DNA from: Prochlorococcus sp. MIT 0701
GTDB lineage: Bacteria; Cyanobacteriota; Cyanobacteriia; PCC-6307; Cyanobiaceae
Length of the DNA stretch: 64,000 nt
Direction: 5' to 3'
NCBI RefSeq assembly: GCF_000760295.1
Contig: NZ_JNBA01000039.1
Span: 62,001 to 126,000 of the forward strand
Under the pieces are notes generated by a model, which worked only from the letters and a program-made list of their open reading frames with translations, had not been told where the DNA came from and searched no databases. Below are positions 17,837-28,000 of the stretch, piece by piece (the first letter of the stretch is position 1; every line of letters begins with the position of its first letter). The translations under genes and the position numbers were made by a program.

Positions 17837-18785
17837 GGATCTGTAGTTTGGCTAAGGAAGCACCTGTGTAATACCTAGCAAGAATTTCATTGAACTTCAA
17901 ACCACGTCGTGCCATGTTCTGGGCCCCATGCTGGCTCATGCTCGCTCCAAGGTGGCCATGAGCTTGCAAACTGATATCTGCCGTTGACGCATAAAGGCTT
18001 TCAACAATTCCTCCCTTGTAGCGAAGAACAATTCCCTTGGTGGCTTGAGTTGCTTTTATAGAGCGTGATGTTTGGCTTGAAATCCCACGATATGCCTGCC
18101 ATCGTGTGGTATCCCCAAGATGGAAATCCTTGTTGGCAGGTCTTGCGATATGGGCAAGCGCATAAGAACGGGCAGCTACCGCCTGAGCTTTAAGAGCCTC
18201 CATATTCCAAAGACTGGGCATTTCAGCACCAACAACAGAAGCAACATAAGCCTCAAGCGAGAGTTGGTTGATTGCAATCCAGCCATTGCCACGATTAACT
18301 AAATAAATTTTAGACATATAAGGCTGATTATTCACAAGGACAACCCCATTTACTGTGGCAAAACATTGGATATGATCAATCTGATTATTCTTTGTTTTTA
18401 ATATATTATTCAGCATTTGCTCATTCACAACCCTCCCAGAGCGCAGCTTGCAAAAGCCTGAATCCTTTACTTTGATTTGTATTGGTGGAGTTTGGCTAAT
18501 TAAGCCAACCCTCAACTCCAAAGACAAGGGATTGACATATGGAGGAGAATGAAGATCAGTATAGAGTGTTGGTTGCGAAGAAACGGCCTTTACATTCTTT
18601 GAAACTGAACTTTCATCTTCTATGGCCTCTGAACTATCAAGAAATAGCTGCATAAGTTGATTTCTTGCTGTTGTTTCACGGAAGCTATTGATTGAGGTTA
18701 TAAGGATATTAACTGTAGCTGCGATTAGCCCACAAGCTAGTAGGCCTTGTATAAAAAATAAAACATTAGGAGATTGCCCTCTCAC
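17826..18785 (-). CDS. SpoIID/LytB domain protein
   Basis: This 319-residue protein starts at a GTG and has one N-terminal membrane segment (about 8-30: VLFFIQGLLACGLIAATVNI), so the rest lies outside the cytoplasm. The SpoIID domain is clear. It contains VASVVGAEMPSLWNMEALKA and AVAARSYALAHI, and closes with HLGASMSQHGAQNMARRG. SpoIID proteins are lytic transglycosylases that cut murein glycan strands stripped of stem peptides. In cyanobacteria, which do not sporulate, the domain probably serves wall remodelling. Upstream is a gene-free 1.2 kb stretch; downstream it overlaps apa2. Confidence 0.88.
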   Translation of the reverse strand: MRGQSPNVLFFIQGLLACGLIAATVNILITSINSFRETTARNQLMQLFLDSSEAIEDESSVSKNVKAVSSQPTLYTDLHSPPYVNPLSLELRVGLISQTPPIQIKVKDSGFCKLRSGRVVNEQMLNNILKTKNNQIDHIQCFATVNGVVLVNNQPYMSKIYLVNRGNGWIAINQLSLEAYVASVVGAEMPSLWNMEALKAQAVAARSYALAHIARPANKDFHLGDTTRWQAYRGISSQTSRSIKATQATKGIVLRYKGGIVESLYASTADISLQAHGHLGASMSQHGAQNMARRGLKFNEILARYYTGASLAKLQIRGN

Positions 18786-19594
18786 AGAGAATTAAATATC
18801 AAATTTTTGGCAATTTGCACTATGTTACGCATGTCAAGAAACAAGATCTCTATTTTACAGCTGGAAACTGAACTGTCAATGTTTCTTCATGATGATGAAT
18901 ACAGGAATTGGACGTTAAACAACAAGACATCCCCGCGACTGCACAAATAAACCGATAGGCTTTCGAGTTAGAGATGTATGTTCTTATTTTAATAATATTA
19001 AAATTTAATTGCTATTAAACTATTTGCCTTTACGACTGATTGCTAAACCTGGCCATGAGACGCATGGTTTCAGATTAAAATCAGAAACTATTTATTTGAA
19101 TAATCATCTTGAATAGCTGATGCTTTATTAGATCCCCTCAACGTTTACCGTAAACTACTAATTTCAAGGCTGTAAAATGTGTCCAGCCTCAGCTTTATGC
19201 AGCCCATATAACATATAGGCATAATATAATTTCATTTAATTAGTGATTAATACTTGTATTTAGAATTTTTAAATTCAATAAATGATTCGAGTGCTCATCA
19301 TCAATGCAGTCCTATGCATATAATATTTCATAATTATTCTTAGAGTAACTTATAAGGTTGACTGCCGTTGGTAACTATGTTTGATATCTTTGCACAGATA
19401 AATTTTATATACCAGCTCTTGCTTGATAAAGCTTTTTCTTTACGAAATCCTTTTGGTGTGCTTCGTAAGAGCTACTAAATTTATCTAAAAGGCTGGCCTG
19501 CTTAGATAAAACAGAACGAAATTGATCGTTCGCTGTATTTATTCAAGCCTACTTAGACCTATTTAGAACAATTATTCAGTACAAGGTGAGAACC
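18786..19594. other. A+T-rich spacer, first part
   Basis: About 800 bases of A+T-rich sequence without a convincing open frame on either strand. The first 650 bases show nothing I can name. The last 150 bases contain three successive hairpins, listed separately. No tRNA was found. Confidence 0.6.
19440..19536 (+). other. Cluster of three hairpins, candidate structured RNA or leader
   Basis: Three inverted repeats follow one another. First, TTACGAA (19440-19446) pairs with TTCGTAA (19462-19468). Second, TTTATCTAA (19480-19488) pairs with TTAGATAAA (19502-19510), and the loop holds a further AGGC/GCCT pair. Third, ACAGAACGAA (19511-19520) pairs with TTCGCTGT (19529-19536) with a two-base bulge. 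They end 58 bases before a 33-codon ORF with a good ribosome-binding site. This could be an untranslated leader or an independent small RNA. I do not recognise any known Yfr family motif. Confidence 0.45.
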
Positions 19595-19696
19595 ATGGCC
19601 ATCAAGGATGACGCCAATGCTCATCGAAGCGCCGCCAAGGCCTTCACAAGGGGGTCAATAGGGGCTCTGTGGGAATTTGACCAGGAATCACCTTGA
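19595..19696 (+). CDS. Small ORF with strong ribosome-binding site
   Basis: This 33-residue frame begins MAIKDDANAHRSAAKAF and ends ALWEFDQESP. The sequence AAGGTGAG lies about seven bases before the ATG, one of the better Shine-Dalgarno matches in the window. Composition is protein-like: charged start, Ala/Lys-rich helix, aromatic end. A perfect 16-bp palindrome starts three bases after the stop. No family recognised. It could be a genuine microprotein, and the three hairpins upstream suggest regulated expression. It is short enough to arise by chance. Confidence 0.4.
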   Translation: MAIKDDANAHRSAAKAFTRGSIGALWEFDQESP

Positions 19697-19698
19697 GC

Positions 19699-19714
19699 AG
19701 CCTCTATAGAGGCT
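19699..19714. other. Perfect 16-bp palindrome after small ORF
   Basis: AGCCTCTATAGAGGCT is self-complementary. It sits right after the stop of the 33-codon ORF, so it may end or protect that transcript, although no T-tract follows. Binding by a dimeric regulator is the other possibility. Confidence 0.5.
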
Positions 19715-20016
19715 CCTAGGGCCACTCTTGCTTAATGGCTATGAGGTGTTGCATTGATGACTCAAGCGCAGCGAAGGCAACAAAAGCCAAAAAGCGCTTG
19801 GATCCGATGTGAACAAGCTTCACCAAATATTGCATGGCAAACGCAGTCAGAAAAGACCTCTGTGTCTTCGAGATCAATTGCTATTACTGACTTTATAGAG
19901 TTCTAGCTGCTCTGTTTGAGCATAGGAGTCTGCCGAAGTAGTGGCACATTTTTCTTCGAGATGGTTGACGGATGACGGGGGGCAGGCGTTAAAGGTCAAT
20001 CAGATATGCCTCCTCA
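19715..20016. other. Spacer between small ORF and conserved 76-residue gene
   Basis: About 300 bases. A 25-codon frame at 19735 (MAMRCCIDDSSAAKATKAKK) faintly recalls the upstream 33-codon ORF (both have DD..SAAKA), perhaps a decayed duplicate; this is weak. No clear promoter, terminator or RNA gene was found. Confidence 0.4.
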
Positions 20017-20247
20017 ATGGATTGGGAGTTCACAGAAGACGCCGCCTTCCTTGCTCTTTGCGATGCCTTTCGCGAAAGCGGTGAATCGTCGGCTATCGAG
20101 TTCCTCGCTAATGGGGAGGGTGCTTTTCACTTCCATGAACTGACCCAAAATGCAGCTGGAGAAGGACTGGACCTCAGCGACTCAGGTTCACTAGACGATT
20201 TTCAACAGGAAGTCATCGATACAATGGAGGCGCTTTGCCAGGATTAA
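20017..20247 (+). CDS. Conserved hypothetical acidic protein, 76 residues
   Basis: This small, strongly acidic protein begins MDWEFTEDAAFLALCDAF and ends VIDTMEALCQD. It is probably helical and cytoplasmic. Its regular codon use and protein-like composition suggest a real gene, and I believe relatives occur in marine picocyanobacteria. No function known. No good Shine-Dalgarno sequence precedes the ATG. The stop codon lies inside a 9-bp stem-loop that probably acts as the transcript end. It converges with metH. Confidence 0.6.
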   Translation: MDWEFTEDAAFLALCDAFRESGESSAIEFLANGEGAFHFHELTQNAAGEGLDLSDSGSLDDFQQEVIDTMEALCQD

Positions 20248-20257
20248 ACCTGGCAAA
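20234..20257 (+). terminator. Terminator-like stem-loop at the gene's stop codon
   Basis: TTTGCCAGG (20234-20242) pairs perfectly with CCTGGCAAA (20249-20257) across ATTAAA. The loop contains part of the stop codon of the 76-residue gene. No U-run follows, so it is an imperfect intrinsic terminator. It may serve both converging transcripts, because metH ends 86 bases away. A weaker stem (TCTCAT/ATGAGA) follows at 20262-20283. Confidence 0.5.
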
Positions 20258-20342
20258 AGGGTCTCATGTCATGGGAGATGAGATTGTCCTGAAATCAACA
20301 GAATGATTCTTTTTACAAGTCACTAAGTAAACACATGGCAAT

Positions 20343-23300
20343 TTAGGCACTGAAATATCTAGCCTGACTGTGAAGAGTCACCAGAGCGGTTGTGCTCTGC
20401 TCTGGGTGTAGCTGATCATTTGGATCCATTGTCAATCCGATTAAATCGGCTTTTAACCACTTCAATTGTTGGCGAGAATCTCCAACATTTGGGCAGGCCG
20501 GATAGCCGAATGAAAACCGACTACCTCTGTAACGCTGTGCAAGTACATCTTGCAATGTTTTCGGCTCGTTTGATTTAAAACCACACTCACAACGTATCCG
20601 AGAATGCGTCCATTCTGCGAGAGCTTCAGCCAGCTGAACAGAAAGTCCATGGAAGAAGAGATAGTCAGTATATGCATCTGATTCAAATAACCTCTGCGCA
20701 AAAATACTCGCATTCTCTCCCATTGTTACTGCTTGCATCGGCAAAATATCGGCAGGTAAGCCACCTTCAAGGTCTCTATAGAAATCGGCAATACAATATC
20801 TATTACCACCTTTTTGCCGTGGAAGGTTAAACTTACCTAGTAGACTTTTACCTTCATTGTCGAAGACTAAAAGATCATTGTCTTTACGACCACATGGGAA
20901 ATACCCATAAGCGACTCCTGGATGTAAAAGAGACTCGTCACGAATTCGTTGGAGCCAATTTTGTAATATTGGTTCTATCTCATCATTAATATACTTGTCA
21001 TATTGCTCGCGAGATTGATCCTTTGTCTTACGAATTTGCCATTGCCCTGAAAACAAAGCATTTCGGTCAAGATATAGAAGAATCTCATCGAGAGGAATCT
21101 TGTCTGATTTCAGAAATTTTGAGCCGAGGAATGGAGGGGAGACTGCGTCTTCTTGGCAGACTTTTTCAGAACGGTCAGTATTAACAACTGAATCAATATG
21201 TTGTATGTTCTTTTCATTTGAATCTTGAGGTTGTACGTCTTTGCCAGAAGGAAGTGAATCAGATTCGGTAGATTGGCCTCCTAGAGTCAACCCATCAGGA
21301 GTGCCATCAAGAAAACCTCTACAATCATCCCAACGATTATTAGAAAGTGCATTTACATAGGCGTCCATAAACCTTAGATCTGTAAATGCATCCTTGCCAT
21401 AAATAAGTTTACCTTTATAGACTTCACTGCAATCTTGGTTTACAAATCTAGGGGTCAGAGCTGCACCACCTAATATCACTGGAACTGTAATACCAGAATC
21501 ATTAAATTCCTGAAGGTTATTCTTCATAAATGCTGTTGATTTTACTAGCAGTCCACTCATCGCAATACAATCTGCCTTATGAGTCATTTGAGCATTGATA
21601 ATTGAATCCGCGTCCTGTTTAATTCCTAAGTTAATTACCTCGTAACCATTATTTGTCAAAATAATATCGACTAGATTCTTGCCAATATCATGTACATCGC
21701 CCTTTACTGTAGCAATTAGGAATTTTGCTTTAGATGAGTTGTCTCCTTCTGACTTTTCCATATACGGTTCAAGGTAGGCAACGGCTGCCTTCATCGTTTG
21801 AGCCGATTGAAGAACAAAGGGGAGTTGCATTTTCCCTGAACCAAAAAGCTCTCCAACAACCTTCATGCCATCAAGAAGAAATGTATTGACAAGTTGTAGA
21901 GGCTTGTAAGATTCCAAGCCTTGTTCAAGGGCATCATTCAGTCCAATTCTCTCTCCATCAATAATGTGCTGCTTGAGTCGATCTTCAACAGGCAAATCAG
22001 CCAATGATGGGCCTGAAGCACGTGCTTCCTTGGCGCTAACGCCTTCAAATAGAGTTGTTAGCTTTGTTAATGGATCGTATATACAGATGTCATTTTCAAA
22101 GCGTCTGTTGTCATTTATTAAATCGCGACATATCTTTTGTTGCTCTTCACTTACTTTATTGAGAGGTAGAATTTTTGCAGGGGAAACGATAGCTGCATCC
22201 ATTCCAGCATCAGTACAGTCATGAAGAAATACTGAGTTGAGAGTAATTCGGGCGGCTGGAGATAATCCGAAGCTTACATTAGAGACACCCAGAACAACAT
22301 GTACGCCCTCTAGCTCTTCACGAATACTTCGTATCGCTTCTATTGTCTCAAGGCCATTTCGCCTATCCTCTTCGATACCAGTTGAAATTGGCAGTGCGAG
22401 TGGATCATAGAAAATTTCATGAGCAGGTATGCCATATTCAGTTGCATCACGATAAGCCCGTTTTGCAATCGCGACCTTCTGCATGGCTGTTCTTGCCATA
22501 CCATTCTCATCGATGGTGCCAATTACTAATCCAGCACCATATTTTTTCGCCAGATGTAAAACCTTAAAGAAACGTTCCTCTCCATCCTCGTAGTTTGTGG
22601 AATTAAGGATACATTTACCACCAGCGACCTTCAGCCCTGCCTCCATTTTCTGCCATTCTGTTGAATCCAGCATCAATGGAAGATTAATGTTAGTGACAAG
22701 ACGGCTAACAAGTTGATTCATATCTTTCTCACCATCACGTCCAACGTAATCAACATTAACATCAAGAATATGTGCATTCTCTTTAAGCTGCCCTCGAGCA
22801 AGACCAACAAGCCCGTCCCAGTCTTCACTATTTAATAGCTCTCTAACTTTCTTTGAACCACTTGCATTTAGGCGTTCACCAATTATCAAGAAAGAATTGT
22901 CTTGTTGATAGGGAGTAATTCCATAAATTGATGCAGCTGATGGTTCATAACCGAATAGTAGACGTTGGGGTTGGTTTTCACCTTGTCGACATGGTCTATC
23001 AGCAGCACGCATCTCCTTTGCAAGCTCTGCCAAAGCAGAAGTGTGTTCTGGAGTTGTACCACAGCATCCTCCAATGACTTGAACACCAAGATCTTCTACA
23101 AAATGCATGAGTTGCATTTTTAGTTCGAGTGGCTTTAATCTGTAATGAGCAACTCCACCAATATTTTCAGGTAACCCCGCATTAGGAATACAGCTAATTC
23201 TAAAAGGTGAGTGTTCTGATAGGTAACGTATATGTTCCTTCATCTGTTCAGGACCAGTTGCACAATTAAGGCCCAGAATATCGATAGGGAATGGTTCTAG

Positions 23301-23987
23301 TATTGTTACCACAGAAGCGATGTCTGAACCCAGTAACATCGTCCCTGTGGTTTCCATTGTCACTGAAACCATGATAGGGCGACGTATATCAGCTTGTATA
23401 AAGGCAGCTTCGATTCCTTGTAATGCGGCCTTGATTTGTAAGACGTCCTGACAAGTCTCAACAATAAAAAGGTCAACATCACCTGCCAATAACCCCTCTG
23501 CTTGTTCTTGAAAGGAGTCACGCATCGTGTCAAATGCGATATGACCAAGTGTGGGTAACTTTGTTGTTGGTCCGATTGATCCTGCGACAAAACGAGGTTG
23601 ATCTTTTGTGCTGTATTTCGCTGCCATTGTCTTTGCTAACTGTGCTGCTTGTTTATTTAGTTCAAAAGCCTTGTCTTCTAATCCGTATTCCGCAAGAACA
23701 ATGGAAGCAGCACCAAAGGAATTGGTCTCAATCACATCGCATCCTGATTCAAGAAACTGGCGATGCACCTCCTTCACTGCGTCTGGTCGAGTAATGACAA
23801 GATTCTCATTACACCCTTCTAGTAATGCACCACCAAAATCATCAGCGCTGAGATCCTGTTTTTGCAGGGATGTACCCGTGGCACCATCAAAAACGAGAAC
23901 AGGACGTTCTGCCGAGTGGAGGCGTGCCAAAAAAGCTGATTCTGATCTCGTGACATCCAATGGACCTGTTGTCATCCTGTCTCTCAT
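20343..23987 (-). CDS. metH: Cobalamin-dependent methionine synthase
   Basis: MetH transfers the methyl group of 5-methyltetrahydrofolate to homocysteine through methylcobalamin. The 1214-residue product has all four modules. The homocysteine domain carries the zinc ligands Cys242, Cys308 and Cys309 ([18 protein letters not shown]). The folate-binding pterin domain is at about 360-630. The cobalamin domain contains DVHDIG (764-769; His766 is the lower axial ligand). The C-terminal reactivation domain binds S-adenosylmethionine (about 890-1200). An approximately 80-residue low-complexity linker separates the last two. A second in-frame ATG (residue 5) is an alternative start. Only 61 bases separate it from ilvE, so no room exists for a cobalamin riboswitch. 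Confidence 0.97.
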   Translation of the reverse strand: MRDRMTTGPLDVTRSESAFLARLHSAERPVLVFDGATGTSLQKQDLSADDFGGALLEGCNENLVITRPDAVKEVHRQFLESGCDVIETNSFGAASIVLAEYGLEDKAFELNKQAAQLAKTMAAKYSTKDQPRFVAGSIGPTTKLPTLGHIAFDTMRDSFQEQAEGLLAGDVDLFIVETCQDVLQIKAALQGIEAAFIQADIRRPIMVSVTMETTGTMLLGSDIASVVTILEPFPIDILGLNCATGPEQMKEHIRYLSEHSPFRISCIPNAGLPENIGGVAHYRLKPLELKMQLMHFVEDLGVQVIGGCCGTTPEHTSALAELAKEMRAADRPCRQGENQPQRLLFGYEPSAASIYGITPYQQDNSFLIIGERLNASGSKKVRELLNSEDWDGLVGLARGQLKENAHILDVNVDYVGRDGEKDMNQLVSRLVTNINLPLMLDSTEWQKMEAGLKVAGGKCILNSTNYEDGEERFFKVLHLAKKYGAGLVIGTIDENGMARTAMQKVAIAKRAYRDATEYGIPAHEIFYDPLALPISTGIEEDRRNGLETIEAIRSIREELEGVHVVLGVSNVSFGLSPAARITLNSVFLHDCTDAGMDAAIVSPAKILPLNKVSEEQQKICRDLINDNRRFENDICIYDPLTKLTTLFEGVSAKEARASGPSLADLPVEDRLKQHIIDGERIGLNDALEQGLESYKPLQLVNTFLLDGMKVVGELFGSGKMQLPFVLQSAQTMKAAVAYLEPYMEKSEGDNSSKAKFLIATVKGDVHDIGKNLVDIILTNNGYEVINLGIKQDADSIINAQMTHKADCIAMSGLLVKSTAFMKNNLQEFNDSGITVPVILGGAALTPRFVNQDCSEVYKGKLIYGKDAFTDLRFMDAYVNALSNNRWDDCRGFLDGTPDGLTLGGQSTESDSLPSGKDVQPQDSNEKNIQHIDSVVNTDRSEKVCQEDAVSPPFLGSKFLKSDKIPLDEILLYLDRNALFSGQWQIRKTKDQSREQYDKYINDEIEPILQNWLQRIRDESLLHPGVAYGYFPCGRKDNDLLVFDNEGKSLLGKFNLPRQKGGNRYCIADFYRDLEGGLPADILPMQAVTMGENASIFAQRLFESDAYTDYLFFHGLSVQLAEALAEWTHSRIRCECGFKSNEPKTLQDVLAQRYRGSRFSFGYPACPNVGDSRQQLKWLKADLIGLTMDPNDQLHPEQSTTALVTLHSQARYFSA

Positions 23988-24048
23988 GCTTTGAAGTGAT
24001 CCTACCTAGATAGCCCCTTACTGATAGATCGGTTGGTCTTCTCAACAA

Positions 24049-24969
24049 TCAGTCTTTAGTCATACAAATACGTGTTATCCAGTGCTCATAATCCTTATCA
24101 CGTCCTTGAGTTATCTCCAATAGACGGTCTCGAAGAGCATTCATAATCGGACGTTCTGTAGACAATATGGTTGATTCAAGCTGACGTATTGGCGTTATTT
24201 TTGCAGCTGTTCCAGTAAGGAACACCTCATCAGCAATAAATAGTTCCGTTTTGTCCACAGGCCGTTCAATCACAGATAAGCCCATCACACGCGCCAGTTC
24301 AAGGACACTTGATCGCGTGATCCCTTCCAAAATGTCTTGATCAACCCCAGGGGTAATCAACTGACCATCCCTTACCAGGAATAGGTTCATGCCACTCGCT
24401 TCACTGATCTTGCCTCTGCTATTGAGCAACAACGCTTCATCGAATCCACTTAAGACCGCCTCTGTTTTTGCTAGAGAGCTTGTGATGTAAGCACCACTGA
24501 TCTTGCCTCGTAGCGGCAGTGAGCGATCCTCTTGGCGTGTAAAGCTACTGATCCGGCAGCTCACTCCTTCTGGAGATAGGTAGTCGCCAAGCTCTAGACC
24601 ATAGATAAGGAAGTCAGATTCAATATTGTGGAGTCGCGGGGCAATGCCTAGATCGCTGGTGTAGACGAATGGTCGCAGATAAATGGGAGTGGTTGGTCGA
24701 TTCGCCTGCAACATCGCCTCAAGTGCTGAGAGAATTTTTGTCTCGCTGAGTTCCGTCAGCAACAATCGAGCACTTTGACTGAGTCTTCTGGCATGACGGT
24801 CTGCCCTAAAGAGCAACATGGTGTTGCTGTTTTGGGGATCAGGTATGGCACGCATACCTCCGAAAGCGCCTGTGCCGTAGTGCAATGCATGAGTGGCGAC
24901 AGAAATCTTGGCATCCTCGAATGGAACACAAGCTCCCTGGAACCAGGCATAAGGCAGGAACTGATGCAT
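24049..24969 (-). CDS. ilvE: Branched-chain amino acid aminotransferase
   Basis: This PLP enzyme of fold type IV exchanges amino groups between leucine, isoleucine or valine and their 2-oxo acids. The 306-residue product has the family motifs: VATHALHYGTGAFGGMRA near the N-terminus, YLRPFVYTSDLGI, the PLP-binding lysine in LRGKISGAYITS, and EASGMNLFLVRDGQLITP. It is the usual length. It lies 61 bases upstream of metH on the same strand and is divergent from cobN, with about 80 bases between their starts. Confidence 0.95.
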   Translation of the reverse strand: MHQFLPYAWFQGACVPFEDAKISVATHALHYGTGAFGGMRAIPDPQNSNTMLLFRADRHARRLSQSARLLLTELSETKILSALEAMLQANRPTTPIYLRPFVYTSDLGIAPRLHNIESDFLIYGLELGDYLSPEGVSCRISSFTRQEDRSLPLRGKISGAYITSSLAKTEAVLSGFDEALLLNSRGKISEASGMNLFLVRDGQLITPGVDQDILEGITRSSVLELARVMGLSVIERPVDKTELFIADEVFLTGTAAKITPIRQLESTILSTERPIMNALRDRLLEITQGRDKDYEHWITRICMTKD

Positions 24970-25048
24970 TACTTGGATAGGTCCCTAATGGCCAAATCTT
25001 CTCATTACCTCGTCTCACACGTGGCATTTCCAGCCAAACAATGAGCCA

Positions 25049-28000
25049 ATGCATCGATTAGCAAGCCTGCCAGGAGAAGGACCAGCCGAGGAGGTGCTCC
25101 TTGTTGAACAACCACAGGCACAAATCCTTCTACTGACCAGTGCAAGAACAGATATCTCGACTCTTGCCTCTGTTCTAGAGGTTCCATCACAACACGCGTG
25201 GAAGGGTCGTATTCGCGCTCTACCGCTCGCCGCGCTTGACCATCCAGCTCAGGTTGATCACTATCTCGCTACGACGGCAGCAAAAGCCCAGTTCATCGTT
25301 GTGCGCCTTCTTGGGGGTCGGGGTCACTGGAGTTATGGGCTTGAACAACTCAGGATTTGGCAACAACAAGCCTCGTCCCGTCAATTGCTGATTCTTTCTG
25401 GCACTAATGATCTGGACTTTGAGCTTCATTCCCTAGGTAGCCACCCCATCCCATTGGCTGATCGGCTCGCTCAGCTCATGCGTGAAGGAGGTGTGGACAA
25501 TATGGCGATGTTTCTGGGGGTCATTGATCAACTTCTCGTAGGCACACCCATCGATCTTGATCAGATCGTGTTGAAAGCGATGGTTGACCCTTCACCTTGG
25601 GATTGGCGACAGGAAGATGGACCCAAGGTGGGAGTTGTGCTTTACCGAGCCCTTTCTCAGGCCGGTGATCTTGCCTTTCCAGAAGCCCTTAATAGGCATC
25701 TTCGTGCGCAAGGGTTAGTCCCGCGTGCTCTCTGGGTCAGCAGCCTTAGAGATCCTGCCGTTCAGCAAGGCGTGAAACACCTGCTTAAGCAACAGAACGT
25801 CGCTGCAGTGATGACGACCACCTCGTTTGCATCGGTGCAGTTTCAAGAAGCTGGGCTTGGTTCAGATCTATGGGAGGCCTTGGATGTACCGGTTGTTCAG
25901 GTGCTCAGCAGCGGTCGCACCCGCAACGAATGGATCAACAGCAGTAGAGGGTTAGATCCTCTAGATCTTTCATTGCAAGTGGTTCTTCCAGAACTGGATG
26001 GACGGATCACTTCTCGGCCAGGTGCTTTTCGTTCAACTATTCAGGCGAATTCCTCACTCGCCACTGCTGTACAGGTCATGGAGCCTGATGATGACGGACT
26101 GATATGGGCGGTCAGTCATATAAAGGCCTGGATCAATCTTCAACAATCTCAGCCCAACCAACGACACATCAGTCTTGTTCTGGCCAATTACCCCGTCCGC
26201 GATGGGCGACTTGCTAATGGAGTAGGGCTGGATACTCCTGCAAGTACAGCTTCCATTTTGAGGTGGTTGCAAGAGAGCGGACATGACCTCGGTTGCGAAC
26301 CAATTCCTGCCGATGGCCAGGAATTGATGAAATATCTACTCAGATCCCGTACCAATGATCCAGAAAGCCAAAATCGACAACCTCTGTCATATCTCTCACT
26401 TTCACAGTATTTGAAGTGGTGGAAAACCTTGCCAGCAGAAGCATGTGAGCCGATTGTTAAACGTTGGGGTTTACCTGAACAAGCTGAGGATCTCGAAGAC
26501 GATGGTTTTGCTATTCATGGCATCCGTTTTGGACAGGTCGTGGTATTGATTCAGCCGAGTCGTGGCTACGACAGCAATGAAATTGCTGACCTGCATTCAC
26601 CCGATCTACCACCACCTCATCGATACCTCGCTCAATATCTTTGGATGCGACAAGTACAAGCAACCAATCTGTTGATACACGTTGGTAAACATGGAAGTGC
26701 CGAATGGTTGCCAGGTAAAGGTGTAGGTCTTAGCCAATCCTGCTATCCAAATCTAGCCCTTGGAGTAGTACCACATATTTATCCATTCATTGTTAATGAC
26801 CCTGGAGAAGGATCTCAAGCAAAACGCCGTGGAGCAGCTGTGATTATCGATCACCTCACACCACCCCTTGGTCGAGCCGGACTTCATGGAGACTTACTTA
26901 GGCTTGAGTCTTTGTTGGATGAATATGTCGAGGCCACCCAGTTGGGAGCCAAACGAGTGCAGAGACTTGAGGAAGAATTGTTAAATCTTCTACGCTTAAA
27001 TCATTTTCCTGGGCTGCCTGATGTGTTCGATAACTCAGAAAGTTGCCGTGATTCACTAATCAAAAGTCTTGATCAAGCTGAGGCATATCTTTGTGAACTT
27101 AAGGAGTCTCAAATTCGAACAGGTTTGCATCGGTTTGGCCAGGTACCAACTCATAAGATTGCTGTTGAACTATTGCTGGCAATAGCTCGCTCACCTTCTT
27201 CGGATCAGCCAGGTCTAACACAGGCCATCGCTAAGCGCCTCGAATTGAACTGTGATCCCTGGTGTGATGAAGAAGGTGAGTTCCTTTCCAACCATGATAC
27301 TCAAATTTTAATCAGCCTTGGACTGGACAATCCTCGTCGAATAGGAGATGCAGTGGCATGGATCGAAGAACAAGCTTTGATGTTTTTAAATGCTCTTCTA
27401 GACACAAAAATGATTGAACAGAAGAAGGACAAAGGCCAATATTTACTTGTAAAGCCACTACGAGACTGGTTCAAGTCTTCTAAAAATGATCCACTACTTT
27501 CACTAATCCAACATGACCTCTGGCCTCGGCTTATCACTAGTGCGACGAAAGAACATGAAGCACTCCTAAAAGCTGTTTCTGGACGCCGCATAGCAAGCGG
27601 GCCTTCAGGAGCACCAACTCGTGGACGCCCAGAAGTACTTCCTACTGGTCGAAACTTTTATTCAGTTGATCTACGTGGACTGCCTACAGAAGCAGCTTGG
27701 GACCTGGGGCAGCGAAGTTCTGAACAGTTGTTGAACTTACATCTACTTGAGCATGGTGAGCCACTAACTCATCTTGCGCTTTCTGTATGGGGAACAGCGA
27801 CCATGCGCAATGGCGGCGAGGACATTGCGCAACTGATGGCATTGATCGGTGTTCGACCTGTTTGGGATGGTCCCAGTCGGCGAATGATTGATCTAGAGGT
27901 GATCCCCTTAAGCCTTCTTGGACGTCCAAGGGTTGACGTGGTCCTGAGGATTTCAGGTCTCTTTCGTGACGCATTTCCCCAACTCGTGAGTTGGGTGCAT

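Noticed and set aside
23988..24048. Cobalamin riboswitch upstream of metH
   Set aside because: The 61-base gap to ilvE is too short for a B12 element and shows no B12-box sequence.
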